Assembly (NCBI GenBank): GCA_035578905.1
Contig: JAQJVL010000419.1
Coordinates: 372,001 to 436,000, forward strand
Direction of reading: 5' to 3'
DNA from: Stictocephala bisonia
Taxonomy: Eukaryota; Arthropoda; Insecta; Hemiptera; Membracidae
Length of the DNA: 64,000 nt
The notes beneath the pieces were generated by a model that saw only the letters and a program-made list of their open reading frames with translations, was not told the origin of the DNA and did not search any database. This document shows positions 35,447-45,399 of this stretch, piece by piece (within the stretch, counting starts at the first letter, position 1; each line of letters opens with the position of its first letter). Both the position numbers and the translations under genes were made by a program.

Positions 35447-36359
35447 ATGAGTGTGGACAAGTTCGGACGATTTGGTCACGGTATTAAGAGTTTCTCAGCA
35501 AATCTACGGGATGTTGCGAGTGTTGGATTTGTTAAAAAAACTTTCTAGCCCTATCTAAAGGACATAACTACTACGATGCGAAGAATAAATGTATTAGTGG
35601 TGTTCTTAGAACTTAGTCTTAAGCGGCCGGTGTCATAACTAGAATCTACATTTTCCAGTGACAACCAAGTCAAGGTACTATCACAGTATGAGCGAAACGT
35701 CTGGTCATCTTGTAAATATTGTAGATAGTACCTTGACGCGGTTGTCACCGGAAAATGTAGATTCTAGTTATTAGTGGTGTTTCTTATCCTCTTCTACCTT
35801 CTGATGGATAAGAAACATCCAATGTACTATGGAATATGTACATTATTACTGTTTAGGAAGAACTGGTGAAATGCACTACACTGCTAACAATAAATTAATA
35901 AGAGACTTGCAGGAACCTGTTTTGCCTTCAGATGCAGCAACTATGGCTTTTGTTAGTAAAAAGGTTTTGAAAATAACTCATCCTGATAAAGACTTTGACT
36001 TAGAAGGTAGATTGCTCAACATTGGAGGTTCAGTTTTAACAAAAGACGCTGTAAACCTATAATAGGTTTCTAAAAATACACTAAAAGTATAAGACACTTA
36101 CTGGACGTTTGGAGGTAAAAGATTAAGCAACGTACGAGACCCTGAATATGATGGAGAAGTTTTAAACTTAAACACATTAAAAACATATTTGCAAAAGGGG
36201 ATTACACAACACGAGAGTCAACTGGAATGGTTATCATTAGCTATATTCAATTACATTCATCGTTCTTCAGGTAGATTGGCTGAATTAGGTATAACTAACA
36301 AAAACTATTTGAACTGGAATGAAATACTTAGTAAAAAAAATATAGGAGGAAAGGAATGA
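35447..36359 (+). pseudogene. Fibre-like structural gene, interrupted
   Basis: The gene opens MSVDKFGRFGHGIKSFSANL and soon hits a stop; the middle is occupied by an inverted repeat (35634-35773). The frame resumes at 35829 and holds LPSDAATMAFVSKKV, which resembles the 'D.PxDAATKxYVD' repeat of phage tail-fibre and virus fibre shafts, followed by DFDLEGRLLNIGGSVLTKDA. After a stop at about 36060 another frame carries YWTFGGKRLSNVRDPEYDG and LEWLSLAIFNYIHRSSGRLA, ending near 36359. A role as a trimeric fibre or attachment-type structural protein is inferred from the one motif. Several breaks make it non-functional. Confidence 0.5.
35634..35773. repeat. ~47-bp inverted repeat inside the fibre-like gene
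   Basis: TAACTAGAATCTACATTTTC at the left reappears reversed at the right end (CGGAAAATGTAGATTCTAG), and the match continues through GTCAAGGTACTATC. Arms are about 47 bp with few mismatches, spacer about 42 bp. A TTAGTGGTGTTCTTA-type sequence lies on both outer sides. A second 11-bp hairpin (GTTTCTTATCC / GGATAAGAAAC) follows at about 35778-35816. Confidence 0.8.
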
Positions 36360-36469
36360 GACATAAGAGGAACCACTGACGAGAAAAAGGAAGTTTAGAA
36401 GGTGTTTGAGCTTATTATTAATCATATTAAAGCATAGCCATTAAGGTTTCAGTAATATCAGGTGTCATA

Positions 36470-36560
36470 CCCCACCACTACGTTACCCCACCACTACTTT
36501 CCCCCACCAGACCTTTGGGTTTTATAAAGGAGACTGTGTTCAGACTGGCAACCACAGTTC
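36470..36560 (+). promoter_or_regulatory. Promoter with TACCCCACCACTA repeats and TATA box
   Basis: CCCCACCACTAC occurs twice with a third partial CCCCCACCAG, then TATAAA at 36523, then CCACAGTTCG about 30 bp downstream as a possible start site. It lies ahead of the next small gene. Confidence 0.5.
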
Positions 36561-36612
36561 GATCCAGACAAGTGTCCGAGTAACAACACCTATTCCGCAC
36601 ATCCACCATTAA

Positions 36613-36982
36613 TACGAAATTGCAATTAGTTATACTTGAGCTGAGATTATCAAAACCATATAAGAGTCCGGGAGCCGAAGAAAAATTTAATAGAATGGCT
36701 GATATTGCCGAAGATGTTGAAAATATAAAATTTAAGTGAGTGCAAACTGAAACTACAACTACTTGTGGTTCTAATTGTATTGTTTTCAGTAATGTGCTAG
36801 ATCGTGCAAACTTATTTATTCAATTATTTGAAAATATAGATCCTGAAGAATGTGGTGAAGAACTTTACAACAGACTGATGGAGTAGGTAAAAGGAAATGG
36901 AGAATAGACAGTTGTCGAGCTGAAAGGAAGTGATGAAAACAATCTAGTCATTAAATTTAAGTTTGTAAATAAGAATTTGTAA
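36613..36982 (+). pseudogene. Small gene with three in-frame stops
   Basis: One frame runs from about 36613 through the ATG at 36695 to a TAA at 36980-36982 and is broken only by TGA (about 36737) and two TAGs (about 36884 and 36905). It contains KPYKSPGAEEKFNRMADIAE, VLDRANLFIQLFENIDPEEC and a C-terminal LVIKFKFVNKNL. With no frameshift and three nonsense changes, it is the cleanest relic here. No family is recognised. A hairpin (37026-37052) and TGACCTTGA (37081) follow. Confidence 0.55.
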
Positions 36983-37025
36983 GTAAAGAATAAAAAAAAA
37001 TAATAATAATTAAAAAACTAGCCTT

Positions 37026-37052
37026 CTTGCACAGAAAAACCTTCCGTGCAAG
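37026..37052. promoter_or_regulatory. Hairpin after the last gene
   Basis: CTTGCAC pairs with GTGCAAG, 7 bp, 13-nt loop, 45 bp after the stop codon and about 30 bp before TGACCTTGA, the same order as after gene A. Confidence 0.55.
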
Positions 37053-37080
37053 GTGCTATCTTTTTAAAAATTAGCCACAA

Positions 37081-37089
37081 TGACCTTGA
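37081..37089 (+). promoter_or_regulatory. Post-gene motif 6 (TGACCTTGA)
   Basis: ATGACCTTGACCCCC, sense to the last gene, 99 bp after its stop. Confidence 0.6.
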
Positions 37090-37105
37090 CCCCCTTCATA
37101 CCCAC

Positions 37106-37170
37106 CAATGACGTCACACCCATCAATGACGTCACAACCACCAATGACGCCACCACCACTCATGACGTCA
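37106..37170. promoter_or_regulatory. Cluster of CRE/ATF palindromes
   Basis: TGACGTCA occurs three times and TGACGCCA once at ~16-17-bp spacing in a CACCCA/CACCAC-rich context. TGACGTCA is the full CREB/ATF site. A TAAATAAAA box follows about 50 bp later (37217). No gene is visible to the right, so this may be a promoter that lost its gene. Confidence 0.6.
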
Positions 37171-37299
37171 CAACATGCTCTGAAGTCACAGCCCACCAAG
37201 GAATTACTCCTACCCATAAATAAAATGCTGAATCAGCTATTGTCCCAGAACTGTCAAATCCCACTACTTATTATACTTATGTGTGAAATGTAATACCGT

Positions 37300-38170
37300 T
37301 TATCTTCTTTAAAGGATAGCAACCAAACACTACGCAAGAATTCGGCATCGCACGCTTAGCGATATTAATTTATTACATAATTTGAATGCTACATAACAAA
37401 CCTTAGCTAATTAAAATTTGCATTAATTAGAATAAGTAAATGCTCATGCTATTACATGCAAACTGAAAATTAAAAAAAAAAACATAAAGTTCATTCACTG
37501 GGTGTATAACAAGCATAAGTTAATGTGTTCAAAAGGCCATGCTTATAAATTAATTTTAATAATTATAATATGGCATATGATAATAAGATATAATAGACCA
37601 CACAATGTAACTCTTGAAATTAAATAGTGGAACTATAATGTAAATGGCTGTATAACTAGATAAGTTACATCTAGTCCAATAGTTACACATCTCAAGTAGC
37701 CTACAAACGTTACAAAAGTGCATTATGTCACACAACCATAAAACAAGCATAGAACTTAAGAGTCTGCAGAGGTACTCGGCCATGTTGGTTTTAATCTCAT
37801 AAGAACAATGTTATTTGCGAATCCAAATTTTTCGTTGTTTATTAATAAAAATTTGTGTATGACAAAACGTTACCAAATTGCGCATTGGGTTTGCTTTTGA
37901 TATTTTTAATAAATACACATAGTTTTAAAAAATGATGAAAATAAAAACTTCACACTAAAAAAAATTTTTTTTCAGTAAAACTAACTAAGAATTCGAAGAT
38001 TAATTCCAACGTGCAATTTCATTATTGATCAAATGCTATTTGTTTGTAAAAAATCAATTTAAAAATAGCTGTTTGATTTGAATACGAGTGATCGTATGTC
38101 CGGTTCAAAAATAACATTGTTTTTGTGGAATTATAACCAACATGGCTGAAATCCTCCCTCCGACAGCCTC
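37300..38170. other. AT-rich DNA, no gene seen
   Basis: No supported features, apart from the GC change at 38140 where the Harbinger relic begins. Confidence 0.6.
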
Positions 38171-38173
38171 TTA

Positions 38174-39010
38174 GGGGAGCGCGCCGCGCCTCGCCGCCAC
38201 GTAAAAATTCCACTGGAGGTCGCACACCGAAAACGCCGTTTCCTCTCCTCAACGACCGCCGCAGCCAGCCGCCATTCTGTATTCTGACACTGTTATGAGC
38301 AGTTGTTTTATTGTTGTTGTTAAGATGAGGAGTTCTGAAGATGAGGATTTGTTTTTATTTTGTCTAATGGAATCGGAAGAGGAGCAGAAGAGGGAGAGGC
38401 AGACGTGTGTTCATCTAATAAACGAAAACAGGGACACATACAGGAGTGTCACCATCTTTTCCGGATTTATTAAAGGACAAACGAAAATTTTTCCAATATT
38501 TTTTTTAATCCCCAGAAAAGTTGTATGATCTTCTGGATATAATGAGACCGTTGATAGAGAAGCAAAGTACAAACTACAGAAGGCCAGTTTCTCCTGAAGA
38601 ACGACTTGCCTTTTGTTTAAGGTATATTTTATTATATATTTTATTTATATGGCCATACACATACCTTCTCATATGTTCTACGAGAAGGTTTTAGTATGGC
38701 CGCTAGACTCTCCAAACCAAACTCTATTAAGATTTAGCCGATATATACATTCCATTTCTCAATACAGTTCAACACAGATTCCGAGGGTGAACAAAGGGTA
38801 GTGAAGGCACCCGAAATATGGCCGCGATCAGATGAAGTTTCCACTCCCAGTGCACACTGCAGCGGAAGCACACCACGCTACGCCTCCACAGTGGCCACGG
38901 TTGCGCGGCGCAATTTCAGTGTGCGCGATCTCGTTTACATGCATGAAAAGTATTCAACCGGAATATTTTCCGTTGGGGAGGCAAGGCGAGGCGCTGTTAG
39001 GCGCGCTCCC
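38174..39010 (+). mobile_element. PIF/Harbinger relic, internally deleted
   Basis: GGGGAGCGCGCC then GCGCCTCGCC at the left (38174) is mirrored by GGCGAGGCGC, TGTTA, GGCGCGCTCCC at the right (38985-39010), an inverted repeat with a 5-nt insertion. It encloses the first exon of a Harbinger nuclease-like gene but no DDE domain. No matching 3-bp TTA/TAA target duplication is clear, so the edges are uncertain. Confidence 0.55.
38295..38625 (+). pseudogene. HARBI1-like nuclease, N-terminal exon with frameshift
   Basis: The frame starts at ATG 38295 with an acidic leader (SSEDEDLFLFCLMESEEEQK) and INENRDTY, shifts near 38440, then continues LLKDKRKFFQYF, KLYDLLDIMRPLIEKQSTNY and RRPVSPEERLAFCLR, ending at a plausible donor TTAAG|GTATAT. 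This is the conserved N-terminal region of PIF/Harbinger-derived nucleases (an 'F..YFRM....Y..LL..' block and a 'RRP.SP.ERLA..LR' block). The catalytic DDE exons are absent. A stop replaces the usual Arg-Met after QYF. Confidence 0.75.
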
Positions 39011-39232
39011 TGTGTGCGATAAGCTGTAACAGTCCCGACTGAAGACTCAGGTGGATCCAGAGACCAAAAAATAACAGTCTGGCAATCAAGCGGCGCGGTT
39101 GAAGCCGGCCGAGTCGCGGCGAGCCCCTGAGTGGTGGGAATGACGCGTCACCCACTATCGAGCGCCATGGACTGAAAATTGCCTGTCCTTCGGCATGTCA
39201 CCTTTTATGTTTCTATGCATAGCTAAGAAACG

Positions 39233-39310
39233 ATGCCCTCTTGTGTTGTTTATGAATGTAATAACAATACAACGAGAAATAAAGTGCCAGGCATAACCTT
39301 TCACAAGAAA
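39233..39310 (+). CDS. THAP-domain first exon
   Basis: ATG at 39233 encodes MPSCVVYECNNNTTRNK then VPGITFHK, followed by GTGATT as a possible donor. A short start, CxxxC spacing, Asn-rich linker and 'FHK' are the signature of the first half of the THAP zinc finger (C2CH). The other half (the C/H pair and AVPTIF-type box) should be in a later exon; I found none up to 41 kb. The region just upstream (39015-39180) is CpG-rich and could be its promoter. It could be a host THAP protein or a P-element-type relic. Confidence 0.6.
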
Positions 39311-39711
39311 GTGATTTCATTTCAATTGACTGAAGGTGTAATAATAATAAATGTGAAAATAATAATTCCTCCTTGCTAAGAAATGTATTTTAACATTAGG
39401 CCTCGCTCTTTAATATTCTACCAGCACATGCCAAACTGTGTAAAGACAGTTATGTTTATCTAACTTAAATATTGTTTGGAAAATATCTAAAATAAAATGA
39501 GTAAGCCTACAGTATGTGGCTATAGACCTCTTATAACCAACATTGTTAGTCTTTCTGAATCAATGTGAAATAAATATTTATAATACTGTATGAATAAACA
39601 AATTGGCACTTTTTATAAGTAAACGTGTTTATTACCTTTAATTAGGCCTATCGCCTGTAACAAAAGGCATATACGTAATATTTTTACAGTAAAAGTAATT
39701 TAATGACCGCT

Positions 39712-39848
39712 GTTAATATTACCATACGTGTAAGTAATCATTATATACAATTTACAAGTTAATATTACCATACGTGTAAGTAATCATTATATACAATTTA
39801 CAAGTTAATATTACCATACGTGTAAGTAATCATTATATACAATTTACA
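39712..39848. repeat. 46-bp repeat, 3 copies
   Basis: GTTAATATTACCATACGTG then TAAGTAATCATTATATACAA is repeated three times almost exactly. Confidence 0.9.
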
Positions 39849-40479
39849 TTCAATTACAAAATAAAAACACACAAACTTATAAACATAGAGTTTATTGTTA
39901 TTATTATAATTTTTTTAACTTTTGCTCTTTGCTTATATTTTAGTTTTGTTGTATAGGAACTAGGAGTTTCTATTAAACAAGCTTCCGCTTCATGAACTCA
40001 TTTATTTGAAGTTTTCATCAATTTTCTGTGATGGAACCCTTATCTGAACAGACCTTATCTTAGATGCCCTATTTTTTATTTACAATATATTTTCTTTGAT
40101 AATGAATGTATTTACATTTGTTTGTATAAAGTGTATTTTTTTTCGTTTTACTTTAATTGTTTGTTGTATGCTTGGTCTGGCTTTGTTTTAAATTCTATTT
40201 ATATGCAAATATTTGTAACATCTTAAGTTAATTATGTTTTGTTCATATTGTAACTTGTTGTGGAATAAATAAATATTTTTTATTTCCCACTTTTTAAAAC
40301 CACTTTCTTGAATCACGAATGTTCCAAATGAATAAATCAACTAAAAATATACATTTTACCAACATACAAAGTACAATTCTTTCTTAATAATAAGGGAAAA
40401 TAACACATTTTCAACTTTTAAATATTACTTTTCCTTAACACTTACTTTTCCTTAACACTTCATTAATAAGGGCTTATGA
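39849..40479. other. AT-rich DNA, possible LINE 3' tail
   Basis: The stretch around 40160-40290 ends TGTGGAATAAATAAATATTT, which looks like a LINE 3' end. No ORF is visible. Confidence 0.35.
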
Positions 40480-40636
40480 ATGAAGTGTTAACGGTTAGCA
40501 CACCTAACTTCAATGCAGGGGTTCAGGGGTTCAAATCCCAGTAGGTCCAACTAAATTTAGCTTGATGGAATTGGCCGTTGTCATATAACGATAGTCAATA
40601 TAAAGTGCCACTGGCGTTGAAAAAAAAGAAAACAGT
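40480..40636 (+). mobile_element. tRNA-derived SINE
   Basis: An A-box-like TAACGGTTAGCAC (40488) and a perfect tRNA B box GGTTCAAATCC (40528-40538) are 30-40 bp apart, followed by about 80 bp of unrelated body and an A-rich tail (GAAAAAAAAGAAAA, 40618). That is the structure of a tRNA-headed SINE transcribed by RNA polymerase III. The head does not fold as an intact tRNA. Confidence 0.75.
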
Positions 40637-41330
40637 AGATAGAGTCATTTTTATTATATTACAGTCTAGTATTCAACTAAATAGAATTGAATTATTCAAT
40701 AGAATTGTTGTAGGATATATCCAGCCTTTACGCTGTTAAGAATTTCTTATTTATATTGGGAAAATATAGCCTATCTTGCGTTTCTACTACAATTAGTTAT
40801 GTAACAAACCCATAATTATATAAGCATATTTCACTCCAGAGAATAAAATATGTAAAATAGTTTATATTAAACTGAATGTAATTGTTTGATACCAACGTAT
40901 CAGACTGCAAACTTCAGTTGCATTGATACAGCAGTAGTCACGCGGTTCACAGCGCACGGATTCAGACGGGTCAAACTTTTATCTTTAAGCCGAGCTAGTG
41001 GCCAAACGATACATTTTAAGAAACAAAGTTAAGCATACAATTTTTAATTTAGATCTTTTCCAACAATTCATTCACGGGAAGATTTCGTCTTACAAAATAA
41101 TAAAAACGTTTCACGCAGGTGAACTTTTTGATGTTCTGTATTTCAGAAGAAATCGTTTTTCCAAAATTTCCATAAAAAATAGGACTATGATAAAAATAAA
41201 ACTTAAATGCCCTTGTAGTCAAGTTATACAACATTCACGCATAATTATAACGTTTCATAATTTTATCTCAACGGCAACTATGTTTAACAAGAACATACGA
41301 GTAGAAATGAAACGCGGCGAATTAAAACTA

Positions 41331-43133
41331 TGCCAGTGGCGGACAGTGACTCCGTCGTTTGGCCTATGAGTGGTGGTAAAACTGGCTTCAACTCTCGTAA
41401 TGTATTGTGCATGGGCATTGCCAGTAGTGGACAGTGACTCCGTCGTTTGAGGCATATGAGTGGTGGTAAAACTGGCTTCAACTCTCGTAATGTATTGTGC
41501 ATGGGCATTGCCAGTGGTGGACAGTGACTCCGTCGTTTGAGGCATATGAGTGGTGGTAAAACTGGCTTCAACTCACGTAATGTGTTGTGCATGGGCATTG
41601 CCAGTGGTGGACAGTGACTCCGTCGTTTGAGGCCTATGAGTGGTGGTAAAACTGGCTTCAACTCTCGTAATGTATTGTGCATGGGCATTGCCAGTGGTGG
41701 ACAGTGACTCCGTCGTTTGAGGCATATGAGTGGTGGTAAAACTGGCTTCAACTCTCGTAATGTATTGAGCATGGGCATTGCCAGTGTCAGACAATGACTC
41801 CGTCGTTTGAGGCCTATGGGTGGTGGTAAAACTGGCTTCAACTCTTGTAATGTGTTGAGCATGGGCATTGCCAGAGTCAGACTGTGACTCCGTCGTTTGA
41901 GGCATATGAGTGGTGGTAAAACTGGCTTCAACTCACGTAATGTGTTGTGCATGGGCATTGCCAGTGGTAAACAGTGACTCCGTCGTTTGAGGCCTATGAG
42001 TGGTGGTAAAACTGGCTTCAACTCTCGTAATGTGTTGTGCATGGGCATTGCCAGTGGTGGACAGTGACTCCGTCGTTTGAGGCATATGAGTGGTGGTAAA
42101 ACTGGCTTCAACTCTCGTAATGTATTGAGCATGGGCATTGCCAGTGTCAGACAGTGACTCCGTCGTTTGAGGCCTATGGGTGGTGGTAAAACTGGCTTCA
42201 ACTCTTGTAATGTATTGAGCATGGGCATTGCCAGAGTCAGACTGTGACTCCGTCGTTTGAGGCCTATGGGTGGTGGTAAAACTGGCTTCAACTCTCGTAA
42301 TGCGTTGTGCATGGGCATTGCCAGTGGCGGACAGTGACTCCGTCGTTTGAGGCCTATGAGTGGTGGTAAAACTGTGTCAAACTCTCGTAATGTGTTGTGC
42401 ATGGGCATTGCCAGTGGCGGACAGTGACTCCGTCGTTTGAGGCCTATGAGTGGTGGTAAAACTGTGTCAAACTCTTGTAATGTGTTGTGCATGGGCATTG
42501 CCAGTGGCGTACAGTGACTCCATCGTTTGAGGCCTATGAGTGGTGGTAAAACTGACTTCAACTCTCGTAATGTGTTGTGCATGGGCATTGCCAGTGGCGG
42601 ACAGTGACTCCGTCGTTTGAGACCTATGAGTGGTGGTAAAACTGGCTTCAACTCTCGTAATGTGTTGTGCATGGGCATTGCCAGTGGCGGACAATGACTC
42701 CGTCGTTTGAGGCCTGAGTGGTGGTAAAACTGGCTTCAACTCTCGTAATGTGTTGTGCATGGGCATTGCCAGTGGCGGACAGTGACTCCGTCGTTTGAGG
42801 CCTATGAGTGGTGGTAAAACTGGCTTCAACTCACGTAATGTGTTGTGCATGGGCATTGCCAGTGGCGGACAGTGACTCCGTCGTTTGAAGTCTATGAGTG
42901 GTGGTAAAACTGGCTTCAACTCACGTAATGTGTTGTGCATGGGCATTGCCAGTGGCGGACAGTGACTCCGTCGTTTGAGGCCTATGAGTGGTGGTAAAAC
43001 TGGCTTCAACTCTCGTAATGTGTTGTGCATGGGCATTGCCAGTGGCGGACAGTGACTCCGTCGTTTGAGGCCTATGAGTGGTGGTAAAACTGACTTCAAC
43101 TCTTGTAATGTGTTGTGAATGGGCATTGCCAGT
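41331..43133 (-). repeat. 90-bp minisatellite, ~20 copies, long frames open
   Basis: The unit has TGCCAGTGGCGGACAGTGAC, TCCGTCGTTTGAGGCCTATG and AACTGGCTTCAACTCTCGTA. Because 90 is divisible by 3, three minus-strand frames run for hundreds of codons (one of 464) with 30-residue repeats. A 2-base shift at about 42715 and lack of start context, introns or flanking coding sequence make a real gene unlikely, though not excluded. Variants with GTCAGAC in place of GGCGGAC cluster at 41780-42250. Confidence 0.9.
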
Positions 43134-43414
43134 CTATGTTATTCTTTGGTCTCTGGTTGGATCACCTGAGAGCCCTCGCCAGTAGGGTGAGCGTACTCAA
43201 AGGCTGCCGCTGCCATCTTACTAGAACTTCCAGATTTCGAATGGCATCAACTCAGGACTCTAATGCCCCTTATATTGGTCTTATGTGTTCGTTGGTTTGA
43301 ACTATATATTCATTATTATTCATTTATAATCGTATAAATTTTAATACCCTATAAATACTTATTCACTGTATCATATATTTATTTCAGATAACATAGTAAA
43401 GTATACATATTTGG

Positions 43415-43810
43415 CAGACTTGGGAAAGTTAACAATTATTTTTAACTGAATAAATTCTTGGACAAACAACAATGGGACACGTTGGGTGTGTCTACTAATT
43501 ATGGGCAGGGCAGGAAGATGGCGGAAAGGGATGGGATGTGACTCAGGACTTTGCTTGTCGGCGAATACTTGGGATTGAGGAAAACGCCCAAAGTTTTGGA
43601 CGCTTTCTCCACCATTGTCTACATTCCACGGGACAAACCGTACTTCGTTTGTAAAACTAACTGAGTTAGTTTAATCGTTAGTGAATTTGTTAACTAGTTA
43701 AAGTTAAAAGTTAAACATCCCCAAAACTAACGAATAAGTTGAAAAGTTAACAGAAAAACTAACGATTGAACTTAATCGTTAATTATTTTTAATCATTAGT
43801 CCCAAGCCTG
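43415..43810. mobile_element. Non-autonomous hAT element (MITE), 396 bp
   Basis: The ends CAGACTTGGGA (43415) and TCCCAAGCCTG (ending 43810) are inverted repeats with one mismatch and hAT-like CAG termini. They are flanked by a perfect 8-bp duplication ATATTTGG (43407-43414, 43811-43818). Subterminal TTAAC/GTTAA motifs are abundant. No coding capacity. Confidence 0.9.
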
Positions 43811-44219
43811 ATATTTGGTTAGTCATAAATTGTTTCGTTTTTATTTGTTTCCTATTATTGTATTATATAGCTATACTGTTAGGGTTAGGATAACATTAAA
43901 TTTAGAGTTAAGGTTTAAGCTATTTATGTTTTTATATTAGTGTTTATATTTTGAAGAATTGGGATTTTTTATTTTAAATTAATATTATTTGCTCATGCGC
44001 ATATTAAGATTTATTTGAAAAGAAGGAACCTCTAAAACAGGCAATGCCTTAGGAGGTCCTAGTATTTTCTTGAAATATATGAAATTTATGAAAGGTTTTG
44101 TTCTAGTAGTATAAGTTTTATTTTGTTAACAGAGAATTAAGAAGAAACCTTTTTATGTTTGAATGTAATTATATGTATTTTATGTATATATTTCGAGAAA
44201 ATAAATATATTCTTATTCA

Positions 44220-45222
44220 TTATAGAAATGAAACGCTGAAGACCTCCTAAACGAAATGTTATTAATTACTCACAAGGTAGAGCAACAACAAACGATTCTC
44301 AAGATCCTTTGGGAGATATGGATGCTACCTCTTCAGTTTCAAAATTCAACTCAACCAACCTGTAATTATGAGCATCGCAGAAGCGTATCGAATTCTAGAT
44401 GGAGAGAAATAATTTCAGATCTCATGACCCAGCTAAATGATTGAAGAAGACCTCAGCTTGTCAAAGAAAGAGTCGATCATCTTGAACAAGAACGGCAACA
44501 CTGCGCTGCCCGACCTTTGCTACAGTAGCCTACTATAAACTCGCCATGTCATCGGATATTGAATATTCAGTAATAGGACCGTTTGATGTCACATGCAACC
44601 ACTGTGGAGCCATCTTTAACAAGGAGTTTAAATACTTCAAATCTTCCTTGGATTATTTTTCTCTGAAAAATTGGATGGTTCCCAACTGATGAGTAAAATA
44701 ATGAGGAGTTGAAGAATACTAAGAAGGAAATCCGGTGCCTGCGGAACACAGTTGAAGACTTGAAGACCCGGATGAGTACTCACGGATCTCTAACATCGAG
44801 ATTAGAGGTGTTCCTCAGTCGGATGATGAGAACATTGAGCTGCTGCTGACGGACATCACCAAGGCCATCAACTAGCAAGGCTAACGGAGGAGACTGTGGT
44901 GGCTGCGCATTGTATCCCCAGCTACAACAAGAAGCGAGCCACTCCCATCGTGGTGAAGTCAAGTCACGGCGGGAGAAGGAGGCGTGGATCAACGGCTTCA
45001 AGGCGACACGACCCCTGACAGCAGACAAAATCAACCCCCGGATGCCGAAGGAGAAGGTGTTTGTCAACGAGCACCTGCGAACAAGCTGCTTCTCTCCAGG
45101 ACCAAGAAGGCTGCAAAAACCGAGGCTACTAGATCGTATAGACCAAGAACGGGAAGTTTGTACGCAAGGACAGCGGCGACAGAGTGAGGAAAATCACCAG
45201 TGAGGCAAGTCTCAAAGACATG
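44220..45222 (+). pseudogene. LINE ORF1 relic
   Basis: Coding-like pieces occur in several frames: KRNVINYSQGRATTNDSQDP (44250s), a CNHCGAIF finger-like start after MSSDIEYSV (44547), a coiled-coil piece ELKNTKKEIRCLRNTVEDLK (44708-44770), then SRISNIEIRGVPQSDDENIE (44775-44835), the widely conserved 'N(I/L)EI.GVP' block of LINE ORF1 proteins, and a C-terminal DRVRKITSEASLKDM ending at about 45222. ORF1 would bind LINE RNA. Stops and frameshifts throughout. Confidence 0.7.
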
Positions 45223-45399
45223 TAAGTGTTAAGTTGTAAATATAGTTTTAAATGTTATGTTTTAATAGAATAATTAATTGTATTTGTATATTAAGAAAGA
45301 TAATCAACTAACTATACAGAAATTATTTACTTTCTATCACAGTAAATGACACAAGCCACATATAATAACTTAGTCTATGAAAATATAAAATCAAATGAT

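Noticed and set aside
40480..40560. A functional tRNA gene at the B box
   Set aside because: No acceptor stem and an A-rich tail follow; it fits a SINE.
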